Positions 47,743 through 58,053 of a DNA stretch of 63,675 nucleotides are shown here, piece by piece. Position 1 is the first letter of the stretch; every line of letters begins with the position of its first letter. This DNA is from Oscillospiraceae bacterium (GTDB lineage Bacteria; Bacillota; Clostridia; Oscillospirales; Ruminococcaceae): the NCBI GenBank assembly GCA_009777445.1, contig WRLV01000003.1, positions 1 through 63,675 on the forward strand, in the 5' to 3' direction. The notes below the pieces were generated by a model. The model searched no databases, was not told the origin of the DNA, and saw only the letters and a program-made list of their open reading frames with translations. Both the position numbers and the translations under genes were made by a program.

Positions 47743-50700
47743 GATGGAATTAGTGATTTTAGTGGACACGGCAATGACGAAAAGTCTCGCAGAATTGGAG
47801 AAATACGAGGTGTAAATTTTCACTTAGAAGACAAAGTCGCTTTTTATGCTTTGGGTGAAAAAGCAAAATTCAAAGACAATATTGAAGCAATCAGAACACT
47901 GCAAATTATAGAAAGCGAACGTCGCCCTGCTACGCATGAAGAACAGGCAATAATGGCGCGCTATACGGGTTGGGGTGGTTTATCCAAGGCGTTTGATGAG
48001 AGCGCGGAAAATTGGAATAACGAACACACACAACTTAAAAATTTACTGACAAAATCAGAGTGGGAAAGCGCGATGAAAAGCACACTTACTGCTTATTACA
48101 CAGACCATCAAATTATAGAAAGCATTTACAATAAGCTCTCAGATTTTGGATTTACAGGCGGTAAAATACTCGACCCGTCCATGGGAACCGGGAATTTCTT
48201 TTCTGTTATCCCAAATAAAATCTCTGATAATTCACAGCTCACAGGCTATGAAATTGACAAACTTACAGGAAGAATTGCAAAGCAACTATATCCAAACGCT
48301 CTCTGAAAAAGCGCGATTGTTGGGCGCGGTGCGATTCCCGAACGACACTTTTAAGGCTATCGCCGGCACACAAGTTACCACCGACCTTTTATTTTTACAG
48401 AAAAAAGATTCTGCAACAAACGACTCACCGGATTGGGTGGAAAGAGCCTATCTTCAAGATGTCGGAAACATAAACAAATACTTTATAAACAATCCTCAAA
48501 TGGTTTTGGGTGAACAAAAAGCAATTAAAGGACAATTTGGTTGGTCGATGGAATGTCTTCCCACAGATGGTAGCCTATACAACAAATTAAATCACGCATT
48601 GACAACAATAACTGCAAATTTTTCTGCCACACCGACAGTAGACACTGTGCAAAAAACAGACATTGAAAAGCACAACGAAGGCTTGAATAAAGCAAGCGAA
48701 AATATTGAAGATTATACCTATTCCATACATAACGAAAGCCTCTTTTATTGTGAAAATCGCTTGCTGTATCCGATAGAAAGAACAGCGGCGGACATTCAAC
48801 GAATAAAGGGAATGCTCGGTGTATTGGACTCTCTCAAAGCCTGTCTTAACACACAAATGGCAGGGTTAGGAATAGACGAAAGAGAAAATGCAAGGCTTGA
48901 GTTGAATAATAAGTATTACGGATTAAACCTTTCGCTTGACCGTTTGCAAAAAGTTGACATAGAATTTATCGCCGCTATCTGTAATAAACAACCCAATGAA
49001 GTAATCAGTGAATTAGGCGATAAAATCTATCTTAGCAAGGATTATTGAAAACAAGAGCGCGCTCATCGCTCACGAAGTCGGCGCAGGAAAAACAGCCGTC
49101 TTGGCGGCGGCAGGTATGAAGCTGAAAGAAATAGGAGCGATAAATAAGCCGCTTTATGTCGTTCCGAAACCGATTACAACGCAATGGGCAAAGGAGTTTC
49201 AACGCTTTTTCCCCACAGCAAAATTGCTTGTTACATCAAAAAGAGATTTTGAAAAGAAAAATCGACAGCGGTTTCTTTCAAAAATCGCCACAGGAAATTT
49301 TGATGCAGTGATTATGTCGCACAGTCAATTTGAGAAAATCCCACTGTCATTTGAGCGACAAGAGGAAATGTATCAACGTAAAATTGAAGATATATCATAT
49401 TCAATTTCAGAGATGGAAAAGACAAACGGAAAAAGTTTCAGCACAAAAAAGATGGCACAAACTAAATTAAACTTAGAGACGAAACTCGAAAAATTAAGAG
49501 CAAGTTTTAAAAAAGACAACTTCATCACATTCGAAGAACTCGGGTGTGATTTTTTGTTTGTTGACGAGTTTCACGCTTATAAAAATTTGGCGACTTTTTC
49601 AAAACTTACAAATGTGTCGGGCATAAATACATCTGCAAATTCCCAACGTGCAACAGATATGGAAATGAAGTTTCGTTATTTACAAGAACACGGCGGCGGC
49701 ACCATTGGGGCAACAGGAACGCCGATTAGCAATTCTTTGTCTGAGCTGTTTGTAATGCAAAATTACTTCCAACCGTGCGCACTTAGAGAGCGCGGAATAG
49801 AGTATTTTGACAATTGGGCGAGTGTGTTCGGCAAGAAAACAACCGCGCTCGAGCTGAAACCAGGCGGCAACGGTTTCAGAATGAAAACAAGATTTTCATC
49901 ATTTCACAACCTACCGGAGCTGTGCAATCTTTTCGGCGAATTTATGGATATTAAGAAAACAGCTGAATTAGGATTAATGTTACCAAAAATATATGGCGAC
50001 AAGCCGCAGATGTTTGTTTGTGAAAAATCATTCGCACAGGAAATGCAAACCGAAATAGGCATGGAAAGAGCGCGAAACATAGAATTGGGTTTTGTAAAGC
50101 CGGAAGAAGATAACATACTTTCTGTTTGCACTTACATGACAAAAGTCGCTCTTGACGGAAGAATCCTCGACTCCGATGCCGCCGACTTTGAAGAAAGCAA
50201 GTTAAGACAATGCGCCAACAAAATAATAAGCATAGCTGACAAGTTCCCCGGCAACGCGCAGGTCGTCTTTTGTGATAGCAACACTCCAAAATCCAACAGC
50301 TTCAGTGTGTATAGCGAAATGAAAAAAGTGTTAGTTGATAGTGGCAAATTTTCTTCTGATGAAATCGCATTTATACATGATGCTGATACCGAATCCAAAA
50401 GGTCAGCACTTTTCAAAAAAATAAATGATGCACAAATTAAGGTTGTAATGGGTTCTACAAGCAAATTGGGGACAGGCGTAAATATGCAAGAGCGGCTCTT
50501 TTAAAACTTCATTTGGATTTAGAGCTGATAAGTGAAATTAATTCAGAGAATTTCAGTATTGAAATCAACGGTGAAAAATATTGGGATAGAGAGACAGCAG
50601 GAATAAAACTTTTGGAGAATGCGGAAATTCATATGAAATCGCGTGAATTTCATGAATATCAACACATTACAATAGGAAAATACAACGGGTTTGATGTTAT

Positions 50701-51028
50701 AATAATTCGCGCAGACAATCTTTTTCAAAATTCGATTTTGGCTCTCAAAAACAATCTTTGTCACAAATCAACATTAAGCACATCGCCCCACGGAAACCTT
50801 ATCAAACTTGACAACATTATGTCCAAAATGCCGAAAGAAGAAATTGTATTCAAAGAAAGAATTGCAAAAATCAACGCAAACATCGAAGCCGCCAAAGCAC
50901 AACTGTCATTGGCGTTTGAACATGAAGATGAACTCAACACTTTATCTGAACGCCAACAAGAAATTAACACACAATTGGAATTCGGCGAAGAAAGAGAAGA
51001 GCTTATAGAAAACGAAATTGAAATGTAA
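47743..51028 (+). pseudogene. large N6-adenine methylase-SNF2-type helicase of conjugative elements, in at least four fragments
   Basis: ARYTGWGGLSKAFDE, KILDPSMGTGNFF, LLGAVRFPNDTFKAIAGTQVTTDLLFLQ, LIAHEVGAGKTA, FLFVDEFHAYKNL, STSKLGTGVNMQERL. Confidence 0.85.
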
Positions 51029-51044
51029 GTTAAAATGAAAATAC

Positions 51045-51071
51045 AACTTCGGCTCCTTTGGAGCTGAAGTT
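51045..51071. repeat. hairpin AACTTCGGCTCC-TTT-GGAGCTGAAGTT (copy of 52413-52439)
   Basis: inverted repeat. Confidence 0.9.
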
Positions 51072-51090
51072 AAAAAGGAGGAGAAAAGAG

Positions 51091-52143
51091 ATGAGAAAAT
51101 CTGTAGTACCGTGGAAATATACAAACGAACAATGGAAAATGATAACCAATGCTAATTGCGTTGATACTGCTTTAGCTTTGGGGTTTCAAATTGACGAAAA
51201 AGGTTCAGATAAAAAAGCATTTCATTTGAAAGAAAGCGGCGGCTTATTTGTGTGGAAAGACGGCAGTGGATTTTTTCAATTTTCTACATACGAAAAAGGC
51301 ATAGCCATTGACCTTGTAACTAAAATATCCGGTTTAAAATATGGCGAAGCTCTTGACTGGATTAACAACAACGTCCTCCATGGAAGATTTGAAGAACAAC
51401 GTCAAACTTTCTATAAGCCTTCTAATTCTAACCCTTCTGTAGAGCCGGAGAAAGCAGAATTTAAACTACCGGATAAAACAAGACCGTCAAATACATACGC
51501 TTATCTGATTCAACGGCGAGGTTTAGAAAAAGAAATCGTCTCATCTCTTTTTAACAATGGCAGTATATTTCAAGAAGCCGCGCGGCGCAATTGTTGCTTT
51601 GTCGGATTTGATAAAAATGGAGAGGCAAGATATTGCTCTGTGCGCGGCACAGGAGATACACAGTTTCGAGGCGACATTAAAGGCTCTGATAAAAGATATG
51701 GTTTTTCGATTAATGGCAATTCAAACATATTGAAAGTTTTTGAAAGCCCAATAGAAGCGATGAGTCACGCTTCACTTGCTAAAATATCCGGCTTAGATTG
51801 GAGAGCTGACACCCGCCTTAGTTTAGGTGGGTGTTTTCTTCCGGCACTCGAACAACACTTAGCCGACCATCCGGACTGTTACAGTGAAATTTGGGTTTGC
51901 ACCAATAACGATGAAGCAGGGCGTAAAGCCGGCGAGTCAATAAATGAAAAATTCGGCGGACAATACAAAATTAAAAACAAATTTCCATACAATAAAGATT
52001 TTAACGATGACCTCATTGAAGCAAGAAGCTTGATGAATGAGCATAATTGTGAATTTAAAGATGTGTTAAAGTTTTGGAAAAAAGGCGAACCTATCAAGAG
52101 CAATGCTCAACCACCACCCGAGCCGTGCTTAGAGTTAGGATAA
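51091..52143 (+). CDS. DUF3991/Toprim-domain DNA primase-like protein
   Basis: YLIQRRGLEKEIV..GDTQFRGDIKGSDKRYGFSI..FESPIEAMSHA..NNDEAGRKAG. Confidence 0.8.
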   Translation: MRKSVVPWKYTNEQWKMITNANCVDTALALGFQIDEKGSDKKAFHLKESGGLFVWKDGSGFFQFSTYEKGIAIDLVTKISGLKYGEALDWINNNVLHGRFEEQRQTFYKPSNSNPSVEPEKAEFKLPDKTRPSNTYAYLIQRRGLEKEIVSSLFNNGSIFQEAARRNCCFVGFDKNGEARYCSVRGTGDTQFRGDIKGSDKRYGFSINGNSNILKVFESPIEAMSHASLAKISGLDWRADTRLSLGGCFLPALEQHLADHPDCYSEIWVCTNNDEAGRKAGESINEKFGGQYKIKNKFPYNKDFNDDLIEARSLMNEHNCEFKDVLKFWKKGEPIKSNAQPPPEPCLELG

Positions 52144-52184
52144 TTTTTTTCTTCCGGTATTCCCGCGAGGGTACTTTTGAAGTT

Positions 52185-52439
52185 CCTCAGCCACGCGCGT
52201 TAAGCGTGTGGGGGTGCTGAGGGCAAGAATAGAGGGGTGCGCCCCTCTACCATACAGCTTGAAGCCATGGGCTTCAACGGGGGTGCGCGACTGCACCGCA
52301 GTCGTTTTTGGGGGTGAACTTCCGTTCCGCACACTTTTTTTGGAACGGAAGTTAAAAAAGAGAAAATATAACTTCTGTTCCTTTGGAACGGAAGTTAAAA
52401 AAGAGAAAATATAACTTCGGCTCCTTTGGAGCCGAAGTT
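52185..52439. repeat. cluster of seven hairpins (three are near-identical AACTTC..GAAGTT units)
   Basis: inverted repeats listed in findings. Confidence 0.9.
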
Positions 52440-52455
52440 GTTTTATGAGGTAATT

Positions 52456-52914
52456 ATGAAAAATAAAAACACTCATAAATTTTCAGTGGCGTTATCAAAT
52501 AACGACTTTGAAAGTTTAAAAAAACTCGCGGCGAGTAAGCACATTACACAATCCGAATTGATAAGAAAATTTATCAAAAAAAGTCTTTCCATTGAAGCCT
52601 ATACAAATGAACAAGATTTAATTCGACAATACATACGTGAAGAATTAGAAGAAATTATTGACAAAACCATTGAGCGGTTAATCCGGCTACAATTAAAAGC
52701 AACTCAGTCGGCGGCGACGACTATGTTCGCCAACATCTGCATGTTGTCGGATATTTGCGCCGATGATGCTGACTTTGAAAATTTGCTTGCAAACTCTTTA
52801 AAGCAAGCGCACATATACATGAAACAAAAAGAACAACCATTTGAGGAATATCTGAAACAAGCAAAAGAACATCATAAATCGGCACTAAAAATCAGACAGA
52901 TAAATGATATGTAA
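52456..52914 (+). CDS. RHH/MobC-like accessory protein
   Basis: KFSVALSNNDFESLKKLAASKHITQSELIRKFIKKSL; directly upstream of relaxase. Confidence 0.6.
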   Translation: MKNKNTHKFSVALSNNDFESLKKLAASKHITQSELIRKFIKKSLSIEAYTNEQDLIRQYIREELEEIIDKTIERLIRLQLKATQSAATTMFANICMLSDICADDADFENLLANSLKQAHIYMKQKEQPFEEYLKQAKEHHKSALKIRQINDM

Positions 52915-52925
52915 GGAATGGTAAA

Positions 52926-54137
52926 ATGGCTCTATTGATTTACAAACAATGGCATAAACAACCGAATATAAAAAGCACGCCGGCGAGCAACGCGCAACAT
53001 GTAAAATATATTGGCGAGCGCGCCCACGTAATGAAATCCGAACAATGTGACAACGGGCTTTTCGGCAAATTTAATGAACAAAGATACGGCTATAAAATCA
53101 ACATGGACGAGGCAATGAAATACGTTAACCGACTCTCGAAAAAAGGACATACAATTTTCAGAAGCACGGTGTCGTTCAAACCCGAAATAGCACAAACATT
53201 GAATTTGACAGATAAAATAAGTTTTGAAAAATATGTGAAATACCACGTTCACAGCATGGCAAAACATAACTCAATTGAAATCCAAAACTTTGAATATTTA
53301 GCGGCTGTCCACGACAAAGAAGGACAGCCGCACTTTCATGTGGTGTTTTGGGACAAAGCACAAAGCATAGGAAAAAACTTCGCGAACCCTCTCATCGGCG
53401 ATGACATAAGAAATGAGTTAGAAGAAAAAGCGGCTAACGAATTAATTGCACAAATGGAGCTGCCCGAGGGTTACGAACAAAATTGGAAGACTAACGATGA
53501 AATAAGGCGAAACCTAATTAAACAAAGTTTTGAGTCGGCATTCAATCAAGAATATGATACCCAGAAAAACGCGCAGGAAAACATTACCCAAATATTGGAA
53601 TCAAATTTAAATAATTTCCCAAAAAAATTGGCAAAACAATATAATAAAATTTATGAAGAACGACCACGAACAGGCAGAAATTTTTACTCGTTTATGTCAG
53701 CAGAATATAAAAGTCAGTTGGATAAATTTACAACCATGTTAATGGAAAACAACCCGATGTTAAAAGCAGAATATGAACGAATGATGACAAGCCACGAGGC
53801 AATCGCATTTGCACTGAACAGCAATAGCACTAATTATGGCAAGCTGAATATTGCAAAATATTTAGGGAAGATGCAGGACAAATTTTATGCAAAAGCAGGG
53901 AACTCAATTCTGAGAGAACTTAAAAACATTGCTCAAAGTAAAAACGAAGAAAGCGAAAACAAAGATTTGCCGGATATGTTTGTTTTTACAAAATGTGTAC
54001 TAAAAGCAATAAAAGCAGTGTCGCCTGCAAACAATCCACAGCCGCACGGTGAAGCACCGTTGTTGAGCGGCGACCTATCCAAAGCGGCGCGACAAGACAT
54101 TTTTTATAAAAATCGGGATAAAGGAATTGAGAGATAA
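52926..54137 (+). CDS. MobP-type relaxase
   Basis: AQHVKYIGERAHV, HDKEGQPHFHVVFWDKA. Confidence 0.8.
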   Translation: MALLIYKQWHKQPNIKSTPASNAQHVKYIGERAHVMKSEQCDNGLFGKFNEQRYGYKINMDEAMKYVNRLSKKGHTIFRSTVSFKPEIAQTLNLTDKISFEKYVKYHVHSMAKHNSIEIQNFEYLAAVHDKEGQPHFHVVFWDKAQSIGKNFANPLIGDDIRNELEEKAANELIAQMELPEGYEQNWKTNDEIRRNLIKQSFESAFNQEYDTQKNAQENITQILESNLNNFPKKLAKQYNKIYEERPRTGRNFYSFMSAEYKSQLDKFTTMLMENNPMLKAEYERMMTSHEAIAFALNSNSTNYGKLNIAKYLGKMQDKFYAKAGNSILRELKNIAQSKNEESENKDLPDMFVFTKCVLKAIKAVSPANNPQPHGEAPLLSGDLSKAARQDIFYKNRDKGIER

Positions 54138-54144
54138 AAAATAT

Positions 54145-54173
54145 TTGACATTGCTTTAGAAATGTGGTATACT
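54145..54173 (+). promoter_or_regulatory. sigma-A promoter TTGACA-N17-TATACT
   Basis: hexamers, 17-nt spacer. Confidence 0.75.
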
Positions 54174-54185
54174 ATATAAAAAGGA

Positions 54186-55127
54186 GTGATTAAAATTTCA
54201 GCTCATGAACAAAAGCACGATGAAGGCTATAAGTCGTTGCTGTCAAAAAAAGAAAACTTTTTACACTTTCTTAAAAAATACATAGCCGTGCCATGGACAG
54301 CAGATATATCTATTGATGATATTGAAAAAATCGACAAGAGCTTTATTACGCGAGAGTACAGAAAAACAGACTCCGATTTGATTTACAAGCTTAACATGAA
54401 CGGCTCTGATGTCTATCTGTATGTGCTGTTAGAAATGCAGTCAACAGTTGACTTCACAATGCCATTTCGCCTTTTGCGATACATGGTTGAGTTGTTGACA
54501 GACATATTCAAAAACACCGACAAAAACATTCGTGAGCGCAAGAGCTTTAAACTCCCTGCAATTGTTCCTATTGTAATGTATAACGGCACTGACAATTGGA
54601 CGGCAGTTAGAAATTACCGTGAATACACCCACAGCTACGAAATTTTCGGTGACAACATTGTAGATTTTCGTTATCTGCTGTTTGACTTAAATCGCGCCGA
54701 TGACGAAACAATCGCTTCTACACGCAAACTCTTAGATGCGGTATTTTCGCTTGATAAAGTAAACTCCGATGTTGATGATTATATTTTTCAAGCGTTAAAT
54801 CAACTGTCAAAATGGAAACATTCATTAGGCGACGACGAAATAAACGAGTTGTCGGGCTGGCTTGTGTATATTTATTTCAAGGGAGAACCCCCACAGGATT
54901 TAGAAGATTTTATAAAACAAATTTTTAAGAAAGATGAGGTGAGCGGTATGACACATTCGTTAGAAAGATGGAGAGATAAACAGACAAATATAGGTATTCA
55001 GATAGGTATGGAAAGGGGCAGACAAGAGGGCAGACAAGAGGGTATACAAGAAGGAATACAAAGAATATTAGAAAAACTTGGGAAAGGCGTTCTGTCGGAT
55101 GAAGAAATTAAGGAATTGATGAAATAA
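54186..55127 (+). CDS. Rpn family recombination-promoting nuclease / PD-(D/E)XK transposase-like (GTG start)
   Basis: HDEGYKSLLSKKENFLHFL, LEMQSTVDFTMPFRLLRYMVEL, C-terminal GMERGRQEGRQEGIQEG. Confidence 0.85.
   Translation: MIKISAHEQKHDEGYKSLLSKKENFLHFLKKYIAVPWTADISIDDIEKIDKSFITREYRKTDSDLIYKLNMNGSDVYLYVLLEMQSTVDFTMPFRLLRYMVELLTDIFKNTDKNIRERKSFKLPAIVPIVMYNGTDNWTAVRNYREYTHSYEIFGDNIVDFRYLLFDLNRADDETIASTRKLLDAVFSLDKVNSDVDDYIFQALNQLSKWKHSLGDDEINELSGWLVYIYFKGEPPQDLEDFIKQIFKKDEVSGMTHSLERWRDKQTNIGIQIGMERGRQEGRQEGIQEGIQRILEKLGKGVLSDEEIKELMK
54948..55127 (+). CDS. candidate internal in-frame 59-aa small protein within rpn
   Basis: GAGGTGAGCGGTATG: strong SD with internal ATG in frame. Confidence 0.45.
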   Translation: MTHSLERWRDKQTNIGIQIGMERGRQEGRQEGIQEGIQRILEKLGKGVLSDEEIKELMK

Positions 55128-55207
55128 TATGCAAAAAAACCCCCGAATACCGAAAAATCAAATGAATCTTGTCAAAAAACAGCGCAAAACTTTGTCTATA
55201 ATGCGAA

Positions 55208-55236
55208 TTGACAGACACCTTAGAATATACTATAAT
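55208..55236 (+). promoter_or_regulatory. consensus promoter TTGACA-N17-TATAAT
   Basis: perfect hexamers. Confidence 0.8.
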
Positions 55237-55278
55237 ATATATATAGGCAGTAAACAACAATAAAAGGAGGAATTGAAC

Positions 55279-55911
55279 ATGAAAAAGAGTACACAAAATG
55301 TAGTTATAGCTTTAAGCCTGTTCGCGTTGGTTGGGCTTGTGGTCGGCTTAATTGCCTTTATCGGCAGTTTTGGCGGTGTAAGCGGTGAAGAGCCACCCGT
55401 TGAATTGTCTGAAAATTTGAGCTTCTTTAATGAAGACATTGAGGACATTCCCAATGAAACAGTGAAAGAAACTACCAAAGAAACAACGAAAGAAACCACC
55501 AAAAGACCACTGTTGACAGCCATTCCAAAGGCGAGCACTGCGGCGGCGACCACTGCCCCTGAACTTACCAAAGCCCCCGAGTCGCCCTCGACAGACGTCG
55601 CTGTGACAACGCAACCGGCACAAACAGTCGTCACTTTAGCCCCCGTCAGCACACTCAGCTCATCTCAACGCGCAATTATGGAAGAAAAAAACATTGATGT
55701 TCAAACAACATATTGGGAAGACGCACCCCGTCAAACCACACCACCACCAGGCTATCAACCACCATCTAAAACCACACAAATTGATGGTATTAACTATATT
55801 TGGGATGAAAGCGGATTGCTTGGATGGATGAGAGGTGGCAACGGCGAAGGCGGAACCGGATATATGATTGTTGAGCCGACAGGCGAGAAATATGAAGGCG
55901 GTTTCAGATAA
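55279..55911 (+). CDS. membrane-anchored Thr/Pro-rich element protein
   Basis: N-terminal TM, KETTKETTKETTK repeats. Confidence 0.55.
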   Translation: MKKSTQNVVIALSLFALVGLVVGLIAFIGSFGGVSGEEPPVELSENLSFFNEDIEDIPNETVKETTKETTKETTKRPLLTAIPKASTAAATTAPELTKAPESPSTDVAVTTQPAQTVVTLAPVSTLSSSQRAIMEEKNIDVQTTYWEDAPRQTTPPPGYQPPSKTTQIDGINYIWDESGLLGWMRGGNGEGGTGYMIVEPTGEKYEGGFR

Positions 55912-55921
55912 AAATAAATAA

Positions 55922-55949
55922 TAGCACTCGTTGAGAGTGCTTTTTCTTT
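55922..55949 (+). terminator. terminator AGCACTC-GTTGA-GAGTGCTTTTTC
   Basis: hairpin plus T-tract. Confidence 0.75.
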
Positions 55950-55968
55950 TGTAAAGGAGAAATTTAAA

Positions 55969-58053
55969 ATGTTAAAACAAAAAATATTGACTTTATTCAT
56001 GGTAATTGCTATTTTAACTACCAACATTTACGCTGATGACACGAACATTGACGGCGGCGGCGGTGGGGGCGGCGGCATAGGGACTGCTCAAAATATGTGG
56101 GCGGTTCGTGGCAAAAACGGCGGCTTGCTTTATGATGCCGAGGGGTTTAGAATTTATCTTGTGAACAGCGATACAGGCGCGCCGGCAAGCGGAACTGTTG
56201 ACATTTCAAACCACAATGTGGCAGAAACAAATATGCGAAATGGTGGAAGAAAAACGAAACACGATTATAGGTATAATGATGGTAGTTTCATCACAATTAC
56301 AGATTACTACAAAGAACTAATCACTTCACCCACACCAAGATTGCCGAATATAATTCCGTGGAATGAAGGGAATAGTGGCGCGCGAATAAATGCAATTAAG
56401 GAGTGGTTTTTAGAAAAAGCAAATGCAGATTGGTGTTTCTCTCAATTGGGATATACTGCCGACGAAGTGAGAGAGCGCGGCTTGTTGCTTGGCATTGAGC
56501 CGGTTGCATATTTTCGTTATAACGGGTTTGATTATGCGTTGACACCAACTGAAGTGGCTTTGCTTAATCAAATGAGTGGCGGTGATTTGAGAAACAAAAT
56601 GGGACCGTTGACTCATAAAAATCATCCACTTTCAATCTTTCTTGAACAAAGTGAATTTATCGGTTCCTCAACTCCGGTTATAGCGTGGACAGGCTCAAGA
56701 ACTGACACCGCGACTGACATCGACATAATAAATCACTTAGGAATCGGATATATTTATTTTGCGCCAAAAGAAGAAGAACCCCCCGATGAAGACGGTGATG
56801 GTGATGAAATCACATTACCCCCCACGCCCCCGACAAGCGACATCGGCTTTGGCTCAATGGACGAGACGTTCGACATTTTTGACGGCGACCCACACACCTA
56901 TCCGATTGACACGTGGGTAATAACCTCGTTCAGACTTTGCAATGTTCGCGAAAATGCATACGGAAATTGGGACGGCGGCGCGCCGCTTACTTCCATGCGC
57001 CCGACGTCGGCGACTATAACGGTTGAAGGAATTACAAGCGTTACAATTCCTGAAATATACATTCCGCGCGGCGGCGAGCAGGTGGTGTGGGTTAAATGGA
57101 AAACTCCGCCAACGCCCGGTGTGGTTGCGGTAACGGCGAACGCGCCGAGAGGGCTTTTCCCGGTTCCGGGAGGATATTCCCCGGTAGGACGAGTCAACGC
57201 GAAAATCGTCGACACGCTCAAAGAAACGCCACCACCTGACCCGACAATTGATGACATTCCGAGCAAATTTGGATATGATGTAAACAGCGGAACTTCAGAA
57301 AAATCGCGAATTATATCAGCAGGAGTTTCTTCAAATTCTTGGATTGTGTGGGACTGTCACTATGAACTTTGGGGGACGTCTTCACAGACAAATGTGAGCA
57401 GCAGCAGATTTGAATTTCCGGTCGCTGAGGAGTATAATGAAGAAACAGGATTGTGGACTGTGAACAGAGTAGACCGCACTTATACCGTTTCAAATCCGGC
57501 TTCAACGACTTTTTATGTTGCCTACACCTCGTACATACATAATTACATATTCACGCCGATTGAACACAGAGCGCAACTCATGAGTACAGATATTGCAGTT
57601 TCTCCGAGCGAACACGTTCCAACCGCCGAGACAAGATTTTATGAAACTTACATGAAAAGCGGATATGGAATTAACCTTGAAACTGAGGCTTTTGTGAGGG
57701 TGACGACTAACGGTTCGAGCACTTCATACTATGACCCGACTACCACTTCATTTGTCGCCGCGCCGCAATTTATAGTAACATGGTTCCCCGAGTTTAACTA
57801 CAGAAGTTTCAATCGTTTTCTTGAAAAAATAGGCAAATGGGAGTTTAAGCAAAACATCTACAGCACCTATTTCGACAGAAGCCACTTCACACCGTGGTGG
57901 TTCCCGGACAACTACCGATACAACCTTGCAACACGCATTGACTTTGCCTACACCCCGGCAGGGCGGTTGTATATGGGGCAAGAAAGCACAGGAATTATGA
58001 TTGACGGAAACCTATATGACGACTGGAGAATTGCACCGGTGAAGGTCAATTGA
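55969..58053 (+). CDS. secreted surface protein of the conjugative element with poly-Gly tract
   Basis: signal peptide, DGGGGGGGGIG, conserved position upstream of virD4. Confidence 0.6.
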   Translation: MLKQKILTLFMVIAILTTNIYADDTNIDGGGGGGGGIGTAQNMWAVRGKNGGLLYDAEGFRIYLVNSDTGAPASGTVDISNHNVAETNMRNGGRKTKHDYRYNDGSFITITDYYKELITSPTPRLPNIIPWNEGNSGARINAIKEWFLEKANADWCFSQLGYTADEVRERGLLLGIEPVAYFRYNGFDYALTPTEVALLNQMSGGDLRNKMGPLTHKNHPLSIFLEQSEFIGSSTPVIAWTGSRTDTATDIDIINHLGIGYIYFAPKEEEPPDEDGDGDEITLPPTPPTSDIGFGSMDETFDIFDGDPHTYPIDTWVITSFRLCNVRENAYGNWDGGAPLTSMRPTSATITVEGITSVTIPEIYIPRGGEQVVWVKWKTPPTPGVVAVTANAPRGLFPVPGGYSPVGRVNAKIVDTLKETPPPDPTIDDIPSKFGYDVNSGTSEKSRIISAGVSSNSWIVWDCHYELWGTSSQTNVSSSRFEFPVAEEYNEETGLWTVNRVDRTYTVSNPASTTFYVAYTSYIHNYIFTPIEHRAQLMSTDIAVSPSEHVPTAETRFYETYMKSGYGINLETEAFVRVTTNGSSTSYYDPTTTSFVAAPQFIVTWFPEFNYRSFNRFLEKIGKWEFKQNIYSTYFDRSHFTPWWFPDNYRYNLATRIDFAYTPAGRLYMGQESTGIMIDGNLYDDWRIAPVKVN

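Noticed and set aside
47701-47780. In-frame TGA at 47722-47724 between two open stretches (…WTKLRTT*HEQLHRDGIS…) considered as stop-codon reassignment or selenocysteine
   Set aside because: TGA terminates many intact genes here (pduL, rnfB, flgK, ispD); no SECIS-like hairpin was recognised; most simply the stop of the ParB-like gene followed by a decayed helicase start.
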